Below are positions 20,950-31,675 of a stretch of 64,000 nt of DNA, piece after piece. Each line of letters starts with the position of its first letter. Position 1 is the stretch's first letter. The translations under genes were made by a program, and so were the position numbers. Source of the stretch: Symsagittifera roscoffensis (Eukaryota; Xenacoelomorpha; Acoela; Convolutidae); contig NC_087066.1 in assembly GCF_963678635.1 (NCBI RefSeq), positions 828,201-892,200 of the forward strand, in the 5' to 3' direction. Below the pieces are notes generated by a model. It saw only the letters and a list, made by a program, of their open reading frames with translations. It was not told the DNA's origin and did not search any database.

Positions 20950-21537
20950 TTACCGGTTTAATTGCGTACTCCTATCCAGATTCCGAATCCTGATAATGAC
21001 ATTGTTTAGATCAATTAGTACGTCGAAATTTCTGTTGAAGTCTCTGCCTAGAATAAATTGGTCAGACGCATCTAGGTTTTCCACCACAAGAAAGCTCATC
21101 CACAGGTTGCGTTCCCCCAAGTTTAGAGCTATTATTGGTGCCTGCCTAGTACCCGCAGTGCCCCTTTGTTTGCAGCTGACGGCCGAATTCTCGAGTCTAT
21201 CAAATCGTCTTTGTTGAAGACCATTCGCTCCCAAGTTTCGATTGGAATAACGCTCAAGACCGCAACCGTGTCCAGTAACCCGCGTAACTGAGTCCTCTTG
21301 CCATTTATGTCAAGCACGTGTGCCGATACGTCCGTTTCTGAACCGATATGCATTGCATCCTCTTCCAACATGGCACAGTGTCCAATCGATCTGTCCGGCT
21401 AGGGAAGTTATCATAGTCTTAGTGTGAATGTTTACTCCATCTATAGTTAACAACACCTCATGTGGACCATAGGCTTCCGTGTACCTATTCTCGACGCGGA
21501 CTGACTTGCTAACACCTCTTGTGAGTAGTGCCCTCAA
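20950..21537 (-). pseudogene. Aspartic protease of M1 with active-site Gly to Val change
   Basis: Frames 21,537-21,310, 21,371-21,132 and 21,234-20,950 are one protease split by two frameshifts. The active-site loop reads 'LLDTVAVLSVIPIETW' (21,264-21,272 codes DTV); R, M2 and L have DTG. The C-terminal half contains 'RNLWMSFLVVENLDASDQFILGRDFNRNFDV'. The glycine of DTG is essential for the retropepsin fold, so this copy is dead irrespective of the frameshifts. Confidence 0.82.
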
Positions 21538-22300
21538 GGCTCTAGAAGTTTTCAGCGGACTTATTGCATTTAATTAATCTGAGGACACATCAATGTGCAT
21601 TATCGTTTGATCGCTCGGTTCACTCAGATTTCTTGTTACTTCATGGCCGCCCACTGTGAATCTTGGCTCCAATTTTTGTTATGCCGAATGGTTTTCCAGT
21701 CACCATTTTTAGAGTGTTACAGTTTCCACTCCTTGTCGCTCCCATCTCGGCTTCTGGCACCTTCACCGACCTACTTAATGTCTCATTGAACTTCTGCCTT
21801 TCGATCTCCTGTTTTAGTCGTTGCTCGATTTCTTTCGTTGCTAGGTCTTGTTTTAATTTAATGATGGCCTCTGCAGCTGCTTTGTCATGGTTTATTTCTA
21901 GAGAAATTCTGGTCTCAGCTTCTATGGCATTCTTGACTTGTGCTACAGCCTTCACCGTTTTTGTCGGTAGTTCCGCACTCGGTGCCTCCGAGTTTTTTGC
22001 GTCAAACTCAGCTTGCCTGTTCCTCTCGTTCCGTACCACCGCTTGTGCTAGCTTGTGTTTGGGTTGACTTTGGTTCTTCACTGCTTCCCAAAACAACGGA
22101 CAGTCCATCCTCAAGTGGCCCTCTTGATTGCAGAAGAATTATCTCGCACCTATCTTGATAATCAGGCCACTGTAGAACTCATGTTCTTCCGTCTGGCTCA
22201 TATCTTCCTCATCCGGTGCATATCCCAGACTCCTCATGCCTTGCTTGTAGGTCGTGCAATCCGCCACGTGATGATCCACGTGCATTTGTCCATATCATCC
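21538..22300 (-). pseudogene. Gag C-terminal region of M1, zinc knuckles damaged
   Basis: The main frame 22,114-21,641 has the Lys/Glu/Ala-rich region ('EIEQRLKQEIERQKFNETLS') and 'NCNTLKMVTGKPFGITKIGA'. Upstream, knuckle 1 has lost about 28 bases (near 22,275). Knuckle 2 begins with a stop instead of its first Cys (TAA at 22,139-22,141), leaving 'FFCNQEGHLRMDC'. About 100 bases before PR hold the 'SPLKTSRALRALLTRGV' segment in a shifted frame. Confidence 0.75.
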
Positions 22301-22732
22301 CTAGGCTTGTACCATGACGACCTCTGTGGTTGACCCCCCCCCCCCCTGCATGTTCCTGTTCTCTGGGTACTTTTTAGGTTTCATCAACATGTACTCCCTT
22401 GATTTTTGCGTCATATCTTCCGGAGTCGGTGCATTATCTTTCGACAGTGTATAGTATGTTGCCAACATTGTTCCCAAGTTGTCACTTTTAACCCCATCGA
22501 TAAATTTTGAGGCGATGATGAAGTTCCTTCTGTTTGTTGACTCTTCAGGATCACTCCTTCTTCTCAAGCTCTCAAGATCATCCAGGAACCGATCGATTGA
22601 TTCATCGTCCCTCTGGCTTCTCTTTTCGAGTTTCATCATAGCTTGGTGACCCTTCATTCCTGACCCGAATCGGTTCAACAATATCTCGAAGATTTTGTCT
22701 GCAGTATCGCGTTCCTCTTCCTTCTTTTGCAA
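22301..22732 (-). pseudogene. Gag core, downstream part, ending in an expanded G-run (M1)
   Basis: This 143-codon frame continues the Gag core: 'ERDTADKIFEILLNRFGSGMKGHQAMMKLEKRSQRDDESIDRFLDDLESLRRRSDPEESTN' and so on to 'YMLMKPKKYPENRNMQGGGG'. A run of 13 G (plus-strand C, 22,334-22,346) replaces the 5-G run found at this site in M2 and R and shifts the frame, so the following knuckle region is read out of frame. Confidence 0.8.
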
Positions 22733-23960
22733 CTACACATTTTAACGCCGTGCCTTCTAAGTTGCTGAGTATCGCTGTGCAGGCCTGTCTCTCGTCATTC
22801 AAGTTGTCTTGTTCCAAATGTAGTCTCATGACTTCTACCCATGTGTCGATGCATCCATCTGAGTCGTCCTTAAATTCTTTTGGCTTCTTGAAACTTTTCC
22901 TGGATTTGCCATCTCCTCTCTCACTCGAGTCAGTGTTCCTTGAAGCGAACGCTTCCAATGTCCCATTCATCATCATCCCCCAGGTGCTGGCCCACGTCAT
23001 GGCATCAGGTCCCACATTGTTGCTCGTTGTGAAATCCCCTGGACCATTTGTCGTATTTGAGTTTCCACTCTTCATAATTGTTTTGCCCCCTGGTCCTATG
23101 CTCGCTGCACCCCGTGGTAACGGTAACGGTGTTGACTCCCGCTTGTTCCGTTGTAGCTCCACGAAATCGACTTTGTTGCCTTGCGTTCGATCTGTCACCG
23201 GCTTGTCTTGTGATGTAGAGCTTCTCGAGATGGCATCCAGTTTGGACTTTATGTAACATGAACTCTCAGCCTGGTCTCTGCTCATTGTGTCTATTCTCGT
23301 CTGCAGACTCCCTAACTTACCGTTCACAGTGTCATACCGTGGCTTCTTTTCTTGCATGTCTTTTTTGATATTTTTCTTTCTCTCCTTGTCGGTACCCTCT
23401 ACCTTGTCTGACATTTGTTGTAGCCCCTCTTCAGTTGCCTTTGCCAGATTGAAGCAATGGTCCAGGCTGTCGCTCTTATTGTATCTGATCTCCTTTTTTA
23501 GCAATTGTCGATCCTCTTCACTGCACTTCAGTTTTCTACCGATTTGTTCCAGCTTCGCCATCAAGTCGCCCAGTTCAAGAAAAGTTGTTTTCTCTTGGTT
23601 AGCTGTTGTCCCATTTTCAACTGTTGCTACAAGTTCGGCCTGATCATCGTCTCGATTGTCCTCTGTTGCTATTGCAGAAACTTTTTCAAATGTCTTGCCT
23701 TTTTCGGTCGTTGGTGCTATTTTCTCCTTCTCTCTTGATTTCATTCCGACCATCTTTACAATCCTCTCTGTGAACGACGTTCTTTTCGATTGAGAGTCAT
23801 CCTTCATCGTCTCCGGCGTGTTGCTTGTTGTTGCGTAGTTGTATGTCAATCGGCGAGAAATCTATCGTCTTCTTTTCTTGTTCTTCCGCATTCGGCATCG
23901 GTGTTGACTCCGTTATTTTCCTTTCCACCTCGTCAACGCTCTGATCTGGTTTCTCAAGAT
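22720..23960 (-). pseudogene. Gag N-terminal half and core of M1
   Basis: A 415-codon frame (23,849-22,602), open upstream to the TAA at 23,965. It includes 'KRTSFTERIVKMVGMKS', a helical region ('LMAKLEQIGRKLKCSEEDRQLLKKEIRYNK', 'LDHCFNLAKATEEGLQQMSDK') likely to form coiled coils, a Ser/Thr/Pro linker and the capsid-like core 'DDSDGCIDTWVEVMRLHLEQ'. A frameshift at about 22,725 ('VVAKEGRG' instead of 'VVAKKEEERDT') moves the rest to 22,732-22,301. It would package element RNA in an intact copy. Confidence 0.8.
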
Positions 23961-23964
23961 CAAT

Positions 23965-24168
23965 TTATGTAGCAGATACCGTTCGTCCCTCCTCAGCGCT
24001 TATTTCCGTTTTGTTCTCCTTTGCGCTTCTTGTGTTGACCATGCTCACTGAAAAGTTATTTCTCATTGCTTTTTGGACCGACGGCTTTGCTTTCCGTTGC
24101 GAAGAGTTATGATTTGTCTTTGACTCTAGAACTCTTCTTTCTGCTATCGGTAGCCTACTTCCGCTCAT
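23965..24168 (-). pseudogene. Gag N-terminus of M1, start codon at 24,168
   Basis: It starts 'MSGSRLPIAERRVLESKTN'. M2 has the matching ATG at 32,653 ('MRRSRVPIAEKKL'). It is basic and contains 'SMVNTRSAKENKTE', alignable with the gag start of element L. A TAA at 23,965 separates it from the longer gag frame in the same reading frame. An alternative start is the internal Met of 'MVNTRS'. Confidence 0.65.
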
Positions 24169-24354
24169 GATTCTTATTTACAATTTTTTCTATCTACAAT
24201 ATTAATATTTACAAAACTTTATTCAAAGGACAAAAATTCTAAAAAGTATTCCTAATTTTCTTAAATTAAAATCTTTCAATTCGTGTTCTTATTAGAGCTG
24301 ATTTTTCTTGATTTAATCGTTCTGACCGGTCATTTGTGATCTTTACTCAAGTAT

Positions 24355-24960
24355 TTGGATATTTCACACTGTCCCAAGACCTATCACTCAAGTGTTGGGC
24401 TACCTCGCACTGTCCCAAAGCATTTTCGCTCTGACGTCGGGACACTTCGAACCGTCCCAAGACCTCCTGGTACCGTCCCAAGGCTTTTCCGTCCTGTCCC
24501 AAGACTTTTCTGTACTGTCCCAAGACTTCTCGGTACTGTCCCAAGACTTCTTGGTACCGTCCCAAGACTTTTCGACACTGTCCCAAGACTTCTTGGTACT
24601 GTCTCAAGACTTTTCGGTACTGTCCCAAGACTTTCCGGTGCTGTCCCGAGGATTTTCGTACTCTCCCAAGACATTTCGGTGCGCTCCCAAGACTTTTCGG
24701 TACAGTCCCAAGACTTTTCTGTACTGTCATAAGACTTTCCTGTACTGTCTCAAGGATTTTCCGTACTGTCCCAATAGTTTTCTGTACTGTCCGAAGACAT
24801 CTTGGTACTGTCCCAGGACTTCGCCACTCAATTGTTGGGACCCTTCACACTGTCCCAAGAGCCTTCTGTTCTTAATTTTGGGACAATCTGATATCCTCTT
24901 CTTCGTTGTTGGGACTATCGAACTACTATCCCTGTTACCACCACTTGAGCTCTAGTATAA
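24355..24960 (-). repeat. Minisatellite of about 21-bp units in the M1 leader
   Basis: Plus-strand unit near 'ctgtcccaagacttttcggta', about 25 copies. The core 'CTTGGGACAGT' (minus strand) is shared with the arrays at 30,370-30,580 and 31,676-32,420 in M2. Since 21 is a multiple of three, several frames stay open across it (for example 24,347-24,955 both ways); these are not genes. Confidence 0.9.
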
Positions 24961-26400
24961 AAATTTGATCAAAACCCAACCTTACTGGCCTAAAATTTCA
25001 AATGCTAACCCCCCTGTTTTTATCTCCCCTTACTAATCTGATGCAAGTTCGCCGGTGTGTTGTGATCACCTGTTCGTTCAAAACCGATAAAATTAGTACC
25101 GAAAACGTAAGAACTCAAACAAGAAAGTATATAAAAAACAGAAAGATGAACCCATCTAAAATTCAAAGGTGACCAATGTCGTCCTTTCGTTTAAAAAAAT
25201 GTCTGGTACCTGATTGTCACGCGTCCTCCTCACCCTTACTAACGTTTTATGGGATATTTTCCTTCCGGGTTACGAAAATGTCTATTTACGTTCCCCCTAC
25301 CCGATCCGCCAGGGTACTGACCTTAATTCGATCTGTAATTCACGCGTGTAAGGTTATATGTAACTAAATCGACGATATCGATTGTTTAGTTACTATAACG
25401 TGTCCCCCTTTTTACAATTTGCAACCGCCAACCTCTAACCTAACCAGCCCCCCTTCTAACCCCCCCCCCCTATATAGCTCCCCTTTTAAGTCGAAAATTA
25501 CCTTAAGCGCTGGGTGCTAAACCTCTTGAGAGAAAACCGTAGAACCTGTTTCCAAGCTCTGCTCAAGTAAAAACGTTCCTCAAAACAGTGGGGTTCTGCT
25601 TATTCAATTTTACACTTATCTCTTATAATGTAATGTGGATTCTATGATACCCGATTGACCAACCAGAACACCTCTGTGTGTCCCCCTCTGGTTGTTCGGA
25701 TTCCGTGCTGGTTGCCTCCTTGGCTTGTCCAGCACTTCTCACCAGCACCTTTTTCCCACTTGGCTGGTCACCTGTTCCAGCCCAGTCTCCCAGTGGTCCG
25801 TCGATTGACCAAACAAACACCCCGTGTGCCTTCTCTGTTCGTTCCCGTCGGTGCTGGATGTCCCCTTGTCGTGTCCAGCACTTTTTGGGTTCCCTTGTTG
25901 TGAACCACTTTCCTGCTTGACTGGTCACCTTTTCCAGTCAAGTCTCCTAGTGGTCCAGCTAAGATGCAAGTTATCTGAAAACCCTTGACAACGCCCCACA
26001 CTGGGGCACCTTTTTAAATTGCTGAAATGATCGAAACGATCGGTCTTATAAAAACAGTATGGGTATATTTTTTAAATAATATAAAAGTTTGATCCAACTA
26101 ATCTGGTGTCAAAGTCACTGTCACTGTCATTTTTTTTGTTCCTTTTTCTATTCTTTTTTCGTTTTTTTTTCGCTGTTTGTCTTTTTGCTTGTTTTTTGAT
26201 CCCCTAGTTACCCTCCCCCCCTTGTTGGTTGGCCTCGTTCGGAGAGCGTACCAGGAAGTTTTCTCGAGTTTTCTTAAAATGCTATCACGGTACGACCGGA
26301 AGGTTCACACTTTCCCGCTGAACCGTACACCCGGTACTCTAGAATGGGCATGTAGCCCGGAGTTGTGTCAAGTGGGTTCGACTCCGTAGTCATGATGTCG
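24961..26400 (-). other. Leader of M1, non-coding
   Basis: Inverted counterpart of 28,805-30,360 in M2. It contains short C-rich runs (10 C at 25,461-25,470), a block of three roughly 70-bp repeats around 25,680-25,960 (degenerate here) and a possible weak splice donor AAG-GTCAGT (minus, near 25,320). The plus-strand TTATCTGAAAACCC near 25,970 is the complement of a TTTTCAG also present in M2 at 29,257-29,263. No coding frame is convincing. Confidence 0.6.
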
Positions 26401-26407
26401 TAAAAAA

Positions 26408-26421
26408 ACCCAGGAGCGCCA
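26408..26421 (-). promoter_or_regulatory. Candidate primer-binding site of M1
   Basis: TGGCGCTCCTGGGT on the minus strand, 11 bases after the LTR terminus GTTACA (26,433). Identical to the site at 28,791-28,804 in M2 and to two sites in element L. The matching tRNA is not identified. Confidence 0.6.
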
Positions 26422-26432
26422 TAAAAATACTA

Positions 26433-27250
26433 TGTAACAGTCGCCTACTTAAGTCACATATGAGGTTAAAGAAAAATAGGCCCTATAACCATTGGCTCAA
26501 AAGTCAGGAACACTATCTCTTGTGTTTTTCTACCTCGAACGGTCGGAGTAATTTCGGTTCTCTTGCGACTAGAGACTAAAACCCTCGTTACAGCTTAAAG
26601 GCCACTACCAAAATATCCCCACTCTAGAAAATAAGAACGTCCCCATACTTAGGTCTCAAAATACCCAAAAAACGCGAATGCCGTTAAAAAACAGGGTCGG
26701 AACAGTCCGTACAGTTACTTTTTATTAGACAGTAGAACTTTGATCCATTTCAGATGAATCAACACAAAACTCTCCTTACCTCAGCATAACAGTTAAAAAA
26801 CACAATCAAGAAAACTAAATTGGGTACTAACATACCAGCACACTCGAGAATTGGAGTAACTAAATTAACTAGAAACTCTAGAATTAAGGGTAATTAGGTT
26901 TTAACTCAAGAAATTTGTAATCAAGGAATTCCAGCAAAGGAAATGAGTTTTGACTCTAGAATTGAGTTTCGGAACTGGACCATTGGGCGACCCCAGCTGT
27001 CCACCTTTCCACTGAGGGTTCACTTTGGTCCACTTCTTACTTGTGTTTGCTTTACTCGCAATCGCTCTGCTTTCTGTTCAGGATAGGACAGCTCTACGCT
27101 CGTGTGATTTTTTAATCTGGAAATTGCGAACAGCAATTTCCCGCTGCTTTTTTTTGCTTTCCCGCGATTGTAATTCGGTTGTCCTGATCTTGCATTTCTG
27201 AGATTTTCAGTTGTCGCGAGAAAGTTGAGCACGACAGGCTCAATTCGATG
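26433..27250 (-). repeat. 5' LTR of M1, U3 part truncated
   Basis: About 818 bases corresponding to the last two thirds of the complete LTRs. It includes AATAAA (minus strand, near 26,728) and ends ...CTGTTACA at 26,433. Similarity to the full LTR stops near 27,245, so about 460 bases with the start of U3 are missing. Confidence 0.8.
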
Positions 27251-27889
27251 TGCCATTCTGCCAGACTGGCACAGCGCAACCTTCCGGTTGAACACGAGAG
27301 AACTATTAAAGGCCTTAACGTCAAAAATGCTGAAAAGGAGGGTCGAAATATTCTAGAAGTTTTGATTTTCAAAATTTCGATTATCGAGCGGATATTTCTC
27401 AGATATACAAAAAACGGCCATTTTGACTGAAAAAGGTGAAAAAGTCTGAACAACACCAAATGTAGCGGAAAACAGTCGGACGTGAAGACAAAAAAACGAA
27501 GCCTCTTATCGTGACAATCACGCACGATAAGACCCTTAGCCGAAGAAGATAGTGGGAAAGGAGGCTTGAGGGGGGAAGAAGTATTGAACGGAACCCTCCC
27601 GTGCCACGAATTGAGAGTAATAACAACATTAATGCTAGGAGAACACGGAAGCGGAGGCTTGGTCCCCCAGAGACTGATATATGGTGAAAGGCTGTAGTAA
27701 ACTAACTTTATAGCTACTCTGATGCCATAAACGTTTGAATTGACACCGGTATTATCTGATATTTTAGAATATGAGTAGCTAGAAATGGAAAGGGTCAACC
27801 CATCTCCAATGGATTTAATATAGAACTGTCAACAAAAACATAACAAAATAGGATGTTCGAGCCGTGTTTTTAATAGCAAACACGTAGTG
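27251..27889. other. Spacer between the two head-to-head 5' LTRs, unassigned
   Basis: Not similar to any other part of the window that I can find. Reading frames are short or weak (longest 228 codons, but its last part is LTR). A perfect 9-bp stem (CTTATCGTG / CACGATAAG) lies at about 27,507-27,533. It could be host DNA or part of a third element. Confidence 0.4.
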
Positions 27890-28779
27890 TGCCAGTCGGT
27901 CATATTTGGAAGTTTGACCTTGAGCAATGAGGAGAAAATTTGATATTGGGGTCAAATGGAATTTTTCAAAAATTCGAAATGAGCCTGTCATGCTCAACTT
28001 TCTCGCGAAAACTGAAAATCTCAGAAACACAAGATCAGAACGACCGAATAACAATTGCGGGAAAGTGGTCTATTTAAGCAGCGGGAAATTGCTATTCGCA
28101 ATTTCCGATATCCTAAAAAAACACGAGAGTAGGGTTGTCCCATCTTGATATAGGAGACAGAGTGAATACGAACATCGAAATCCAGCTGAACCAGAGTGAA
28201 CCTTCAATGGAAAGGTAGACAATTGAAGTCTCCCAATGGTTCAGACCCCAAAATATATTCTCAAGTGAAAACTCATTTCCTTTGATTGGGACTCGTTAAT
28301 AGCAAATTTCTCAAGTTATATCCAATTATATTGTCATGCTAGAGTCACAAGTTGATTTAATTACTCCAATTCTCAAGTGTGCCGATAAGTGAGTACTCAA
28401 TATAATTTTCCTGAGTGTGTTTTATGGTTGTTATGTTGAGATAAGGCGAGTTTTAGGTTGATCCATCTGAAATGGATCAAAGTTCCACTGTCTAATACAA
28501 AGTAACTGTACGGATTGTTCCGACCCTGTTTTTAACGGCGTTCGTGTATTTTGGTTAATTTGAGACCTACGTATGGGGACGTTCTTATTTTCTAGAAGAG
28601 GGGGTATTTTGGTAGTGGCCTTTAAGCTGTAATGGGTTTTAGTCTCATGTCGCAAGTGAACCGAATTGGCTCCGACCGCTTTGAGGTAGAAGAACACGAG
28701 AGATAGTGTCCCTGACTCTCGAGCCAATGGTTATAGGGCCTATTTTTCTTTAAAATGACCGAAAAAGGCGACTGTTTTA
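27890..28779 (+). repeat. 5' LTR of M2, first ~370 bp missing
   Basis: Similarity to the complete LTR of R starts at 'gtgccagtcggtcatatttgg' (about 27,893) and runs to ...GACTGTTTTA (28,779; GTTACA in the others). The AATAAA is AATACA here (near 28,493). Confidence 0.8.
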
Positions 28780-28790
28780 TAGTGTTTTTA

Positions 28791-28804
28791 TGGCGCTCCT
28801 GGGT
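28791..28804 (+). promoter_or_regulatory. Candidate primer-binding site of M2
   Basis: TGGCGCTCCTGGGT, 11 bases after the LTR end, as in M1. Confidence 0.6.
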
Positions 28805-29276
28805 ATTTTTACGACATCTTGACTACGGAGTGGAACCCACTTGACACAACTCCGGGCTACATAACAATTCTAGAGTACTGGTGGTACGGTTCAGCGGGAA
28901 CGTGTAAGCCTTCCGGTTGTACCGTGATAGCTTTTCAAGAAAACTCGAGAAAACTTCCTGTTACGCTCTTCGAACGAGGCTTAGCTAACCGAGTAAGGGG
29001 GGGGGGGGCAAGTAGGGGGACAAAAAAACGAGCAAAAGACAAAAAGCAAAACAAAAACCAAAAAAGAATAGAAAAAGGAACAAAAACTAGAAAACGAAAA
29101 ATGACAGTGACTTTGACGTCAGATTAGTTGGATCAAACCTTTATATTAATTAAGTAGTATACCCATACTGTTTAATAAGACCGATTGTTTCGATCAATCT
29201 AGCAACCTAATCCAGCAACCTCAATAAGGTGCCCGAGTGTGGGGCGTTGTTAAGGGTTTTCAGATAGCTTGCAACT
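28805..29276 (+). other. M2 leader, first part
   Basis: Mirrors 25,965-26,400 of M1. It contains a run of 12 G (28,997-29,008) and an A-rich stretch of possible spurious coding. A TTTTCAG at 29,257-29,263 is conserved in M1. A TGACGTCA palindrome lies near 29,114 but has no counterpart in M1. Confidence 0.5.
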
Positions 29277-29891
29277 TAGCTGGACAAATAGGAGACTTGA
29301 CTGGAACAGGTGACCAGCCGAGTAGGAAAGTGGTTCACAAGATTGAGCTGAACCGCTAGGAGTCTTGACTGGAAGAGGTGACCAGTCGAGTGGGAAAGTG
29401 GTCCACAAGGATTAAGCTGAACGACTAGGAGACTTGACTGGAACAGGTGACCAGCCAAGTGGGGAAGTGGTGCTGGTGACCAGCCAAGTACAGTGCACGT
29501 CAAGGAGACAACCAGCACGGAACCAGAATAACAAGAGGAGGACGCGCAGGGGTGTTTTCAAGTTGGTTGAAACGGGTATCGTTAAAATCCACATTACATT
29601 ATAGGAGATAAGTGTACAATTGAATAAGCGGAATCCCCCGGTTTTGAGGAACGTTTTTGCACAAGCAGGCCTGGAAACAGTTTCTACGGTTTTCTCTCAA
29701 GAGGTTTAGCACCCAGCGCTAAAGGTAATTTTCGGCTTAAGAAGGTGGCTAAATGGGGGGGGGGTTAGAAGGGGGGCTGGTTAGGTTAGATGTTGGCGGT
29801 TTCAACTTGTAAAAAGGGGGACACGTTATAGTAACTAAAGAATCGATATCGTCGATTTAGTTACATATAACCTAACACGCGTGAAATACTA

Positions 29892-29900
29892 AGGTAAGTA
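29892..29900 (+). promoter_or_regulatory. Candidate 5' splice site in the M2 leader
   Basis: AAG-GTAAGTA matches the eukaryotic donor consensus. Equivalent places read AAGGTAGGC (31,212, unit 2) and AAGGTCAGT (M1, minus strand), so GT is kept. It could pair with the TTTTCAG acceptors before gag or before ORF B. This rests on motifs only. Confidence 0.3.
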
Positions 29901-30369
29901 CCCTGGCGGATCGGGTAGGGGGAACGTAAATAGACATTTTTTGTAATCCGGAAGGAAAATACCCCATAAGAACGTTAGTAGGGGGGAGGAGAACGCGTGA
30001 CAATCAGGTACCAGACATTTTTTTTCACGAAAGGACGACGTTGGTCACCTTTGAGTTTTAGATATGTTCATCTTTCTATTTTTATAATTTTTTCTTGTTT
30101 GAGTTTTCACGTTTTTGGTACTAATTTTATCGGTTTTGAACGTCCAGGTGATCACAACACACCGGCGAACAAGTTGGATTTCAACTTGCATCAGATTAAT
30201 AAGGAGAGATAAAAACAGGGGGGGTTAGTATTTGAAATTTTTGACCAGTAAGGTTGGGTTGTGAGGAGTTTTTTATACTACAGCTCAAGTGGTGGTAACA
30301 TGGATAGTGGTTCGATAGTCCCAACAACAAGGAGGAGAAAATCGGATTGTCCCAACACTAAGAACAGAA

Positions 30370-30581
30370 GGGTCTTGGGACAGTGTGATGGGTCCCAACA
30401 CTTGAATGGCGAAGTCTTGGGACAGTACCAAGATGTCTTGGGACAGTACAGAAAAGTCTTGGGACAGTACGGAAAAGTCTTGGGACAGTACAGAAAAGTC
30501 TTGGGACAGTACCGAAAAGTCTTGGAAGCACACCGAAATGTCTTGGGACGGTACGAAAATCCTCGGGCAGCACCGAAAATT
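30370..30581 (+). repeat. Minisatellite array 1 of the M2 leader
   Basis: About nine units of 'cttgggacagtacagaaaagt' type, 21 bp, ending leader unit 1. Reading frames through it are artefacts. Confidence 0.88.
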
Positions 30582-31675
30582 AGCTGGACAACTAGGAGAC
30601 TTGACTGGAACATGTGACCAGCCGAGTAGGAAAGTGGTTCACAAGGATTGAGCTGAACCACTAGGGGACTTGACTGGAAGAGGTGACCAGTCGAGTGGGA
30701 AAGTGGTCCATAAGGATTAAGCTGAACCACTAGGAGACTTGACTGGAACAGGTGACCAGCCAAGTGGGGAAGTGGTGCTGGTGACAAGTGCAGTGCACGT
30801 CAAGGAGACAACCAGCACGGAACCAGAACATCAAGAGAAAGACGAGCAGGGGTTTTCTCAAGTTGGTCAAAACGGGTATCGTTAAAATCCACATTACCTT
30901 ATAGTAGATAAGTATAAAATTGGATGAGCGGAATCCCCCGGTTTTGAGGAACGTTTTTGCACAAGCAGGCCTGGAAACAAGTTCTACGGTTTTCTCTCAA
31001 GAGGTTTAGCACCCAGCGCTTAAGGAATTTTCGGCTTACGAGGGGGGCTAAAGAGGGGGGAGGTTAGAAGGGGGTCTGGTTAGGTTAAAGGTTGGCGGTT
31101 GTAAATTTTGAAAAGGAGGACACATTAGAGTAGCTAATTAATCGACATCGTCGATTTGCTTACATTAGAATCTTACAGGCGTCAGTTATAAGAAGCGGAT
31201 TTCCAAATTTAAGATTGAAATAAGGTAGGCACCCTGGTCGGATCGGGTGGGGGAACGGAAGTAGACAGTATTTGTGACACCCCATAAGATCGCTAGCAGG
31301 GGGGGGGGGGGGGGGGGGAGGAAAACGCGTGGCAATCAGGTCCCAGACTTTTTTAGAAAAAAGGTTGACATCTGTCACTTTTGAATTTTAGGTGAGTTCA
31401 TCTCTCCGTTTTTACCATTTTTCCTGTTTAAATTTTTACGTTTGGTAAAATCTTTAATCGGTTTTTGAACTAACAGGTGATCACAAGACACCTACGAACA
31501 AGTTCGGTTTCAACTTGTATCAAAATATTATTAGGGAGATAAATACAGAAGGGAAAGTAGTTCATAATCTTTGGCCAGTAAGGTTGGGTTTTTGGGTAGA
31601 TTTTTTTACAAGAGCTCAAGTGGAGGTACCAGGTACAGTGGTTCAAGAGTCCTACTGTCCAGACACTTGATGGCA

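Larger units (their letters stand above)
18227..27250 (-). mobile_element. Element M1: internally deleted giant gypsy-type element, 5' LTR truncated
   Basis: Minus strand order: partial 5' LTR (27,250-26,433), primer-binding site (26,421), leader and minisatellite, gag (24,168), PR, RT, then a direct fusion of the RT catalytic region to the last 60 codons of ORF F at about 19,818, polypurine tract and a complete 3' LTR (19,499-18,227). Compared with R plus M2 about 12 kb are missing: the end of RT, RNase H, IN, ORF A and ORFs B to E. Numerous stops in RT and a mutated protease make it inactive. The two LTRs differ at roughly one base in ten by eye, so the insertion is not recent. Confidence 0.85.
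24355..30600. repeat. Large inverted repeat formed by two divergent 5' ends
   Basis: Left arm 24,355-27,250 (M1) and right arm 27,890-30,600 (M2, plus its extra leader unit to 32,420) are reverse complements over LTR, primer-binding site, leader and minisatellite. Examples: 'gatcacctgttcgttcaaaac' at 25,055 against 30,130-30,160, and the LTR text at 27,180-27,240 against 27,975-28,030. The non-repeated centre is 640 bases. The arms are clearly diverged, so the palindrome is old. Confidence 0.88.
29277..31675 (+). repeat. 1.3-kb tandem duplication in the M2 leader
   Basis: Unit 1 starts 'ttagctggacaaatagg' at 29,277 and unit 2 'ttagctggacaactagg' at 30,582, an offset of 1,305. Each unit has three copies of a roughly 70-bp sub-repeat ('gacttgactggaacaggtga'; 29,289-29,495 and 30,597-30,790), a region resembling 25,000-25,650 of M1 in reverse, and ends in the 'cttgggacagt' minisatellite. 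M1 has one unit. A run of 20 G lies in unit 2 (31,299-31,318). Confidence 0.85.

Noticed and set aside
24347-24955. Long open frames on both strands across the 'cttgggacagt' array
   Set aside because: The unit is 21 bp, so any frame without a stop in the unit stays open. All six frames behave alike and the peptides are simple repeats.
26330-26400. tRNA-like B-box (GGTTCGACTCC) in the M1 leader
   Set aside because: No A-box, no cloverleaf, and the equivalent of M2 has a changed base in the box. Considered chance.
27112-27798. 228-codon frame in the palindrome centre as a gene
   Set aside because: Its last third lies in the LTR antisense strand and composition is Ser/Leu/Phe-rich as in other shadow frames. 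No similarity to anything seen.
29110-29125. TGACGTCA as a regulated promoter site in the M2 leader
   Set aside because: Absent from the corresponding M1 sequence and outside the LTR.
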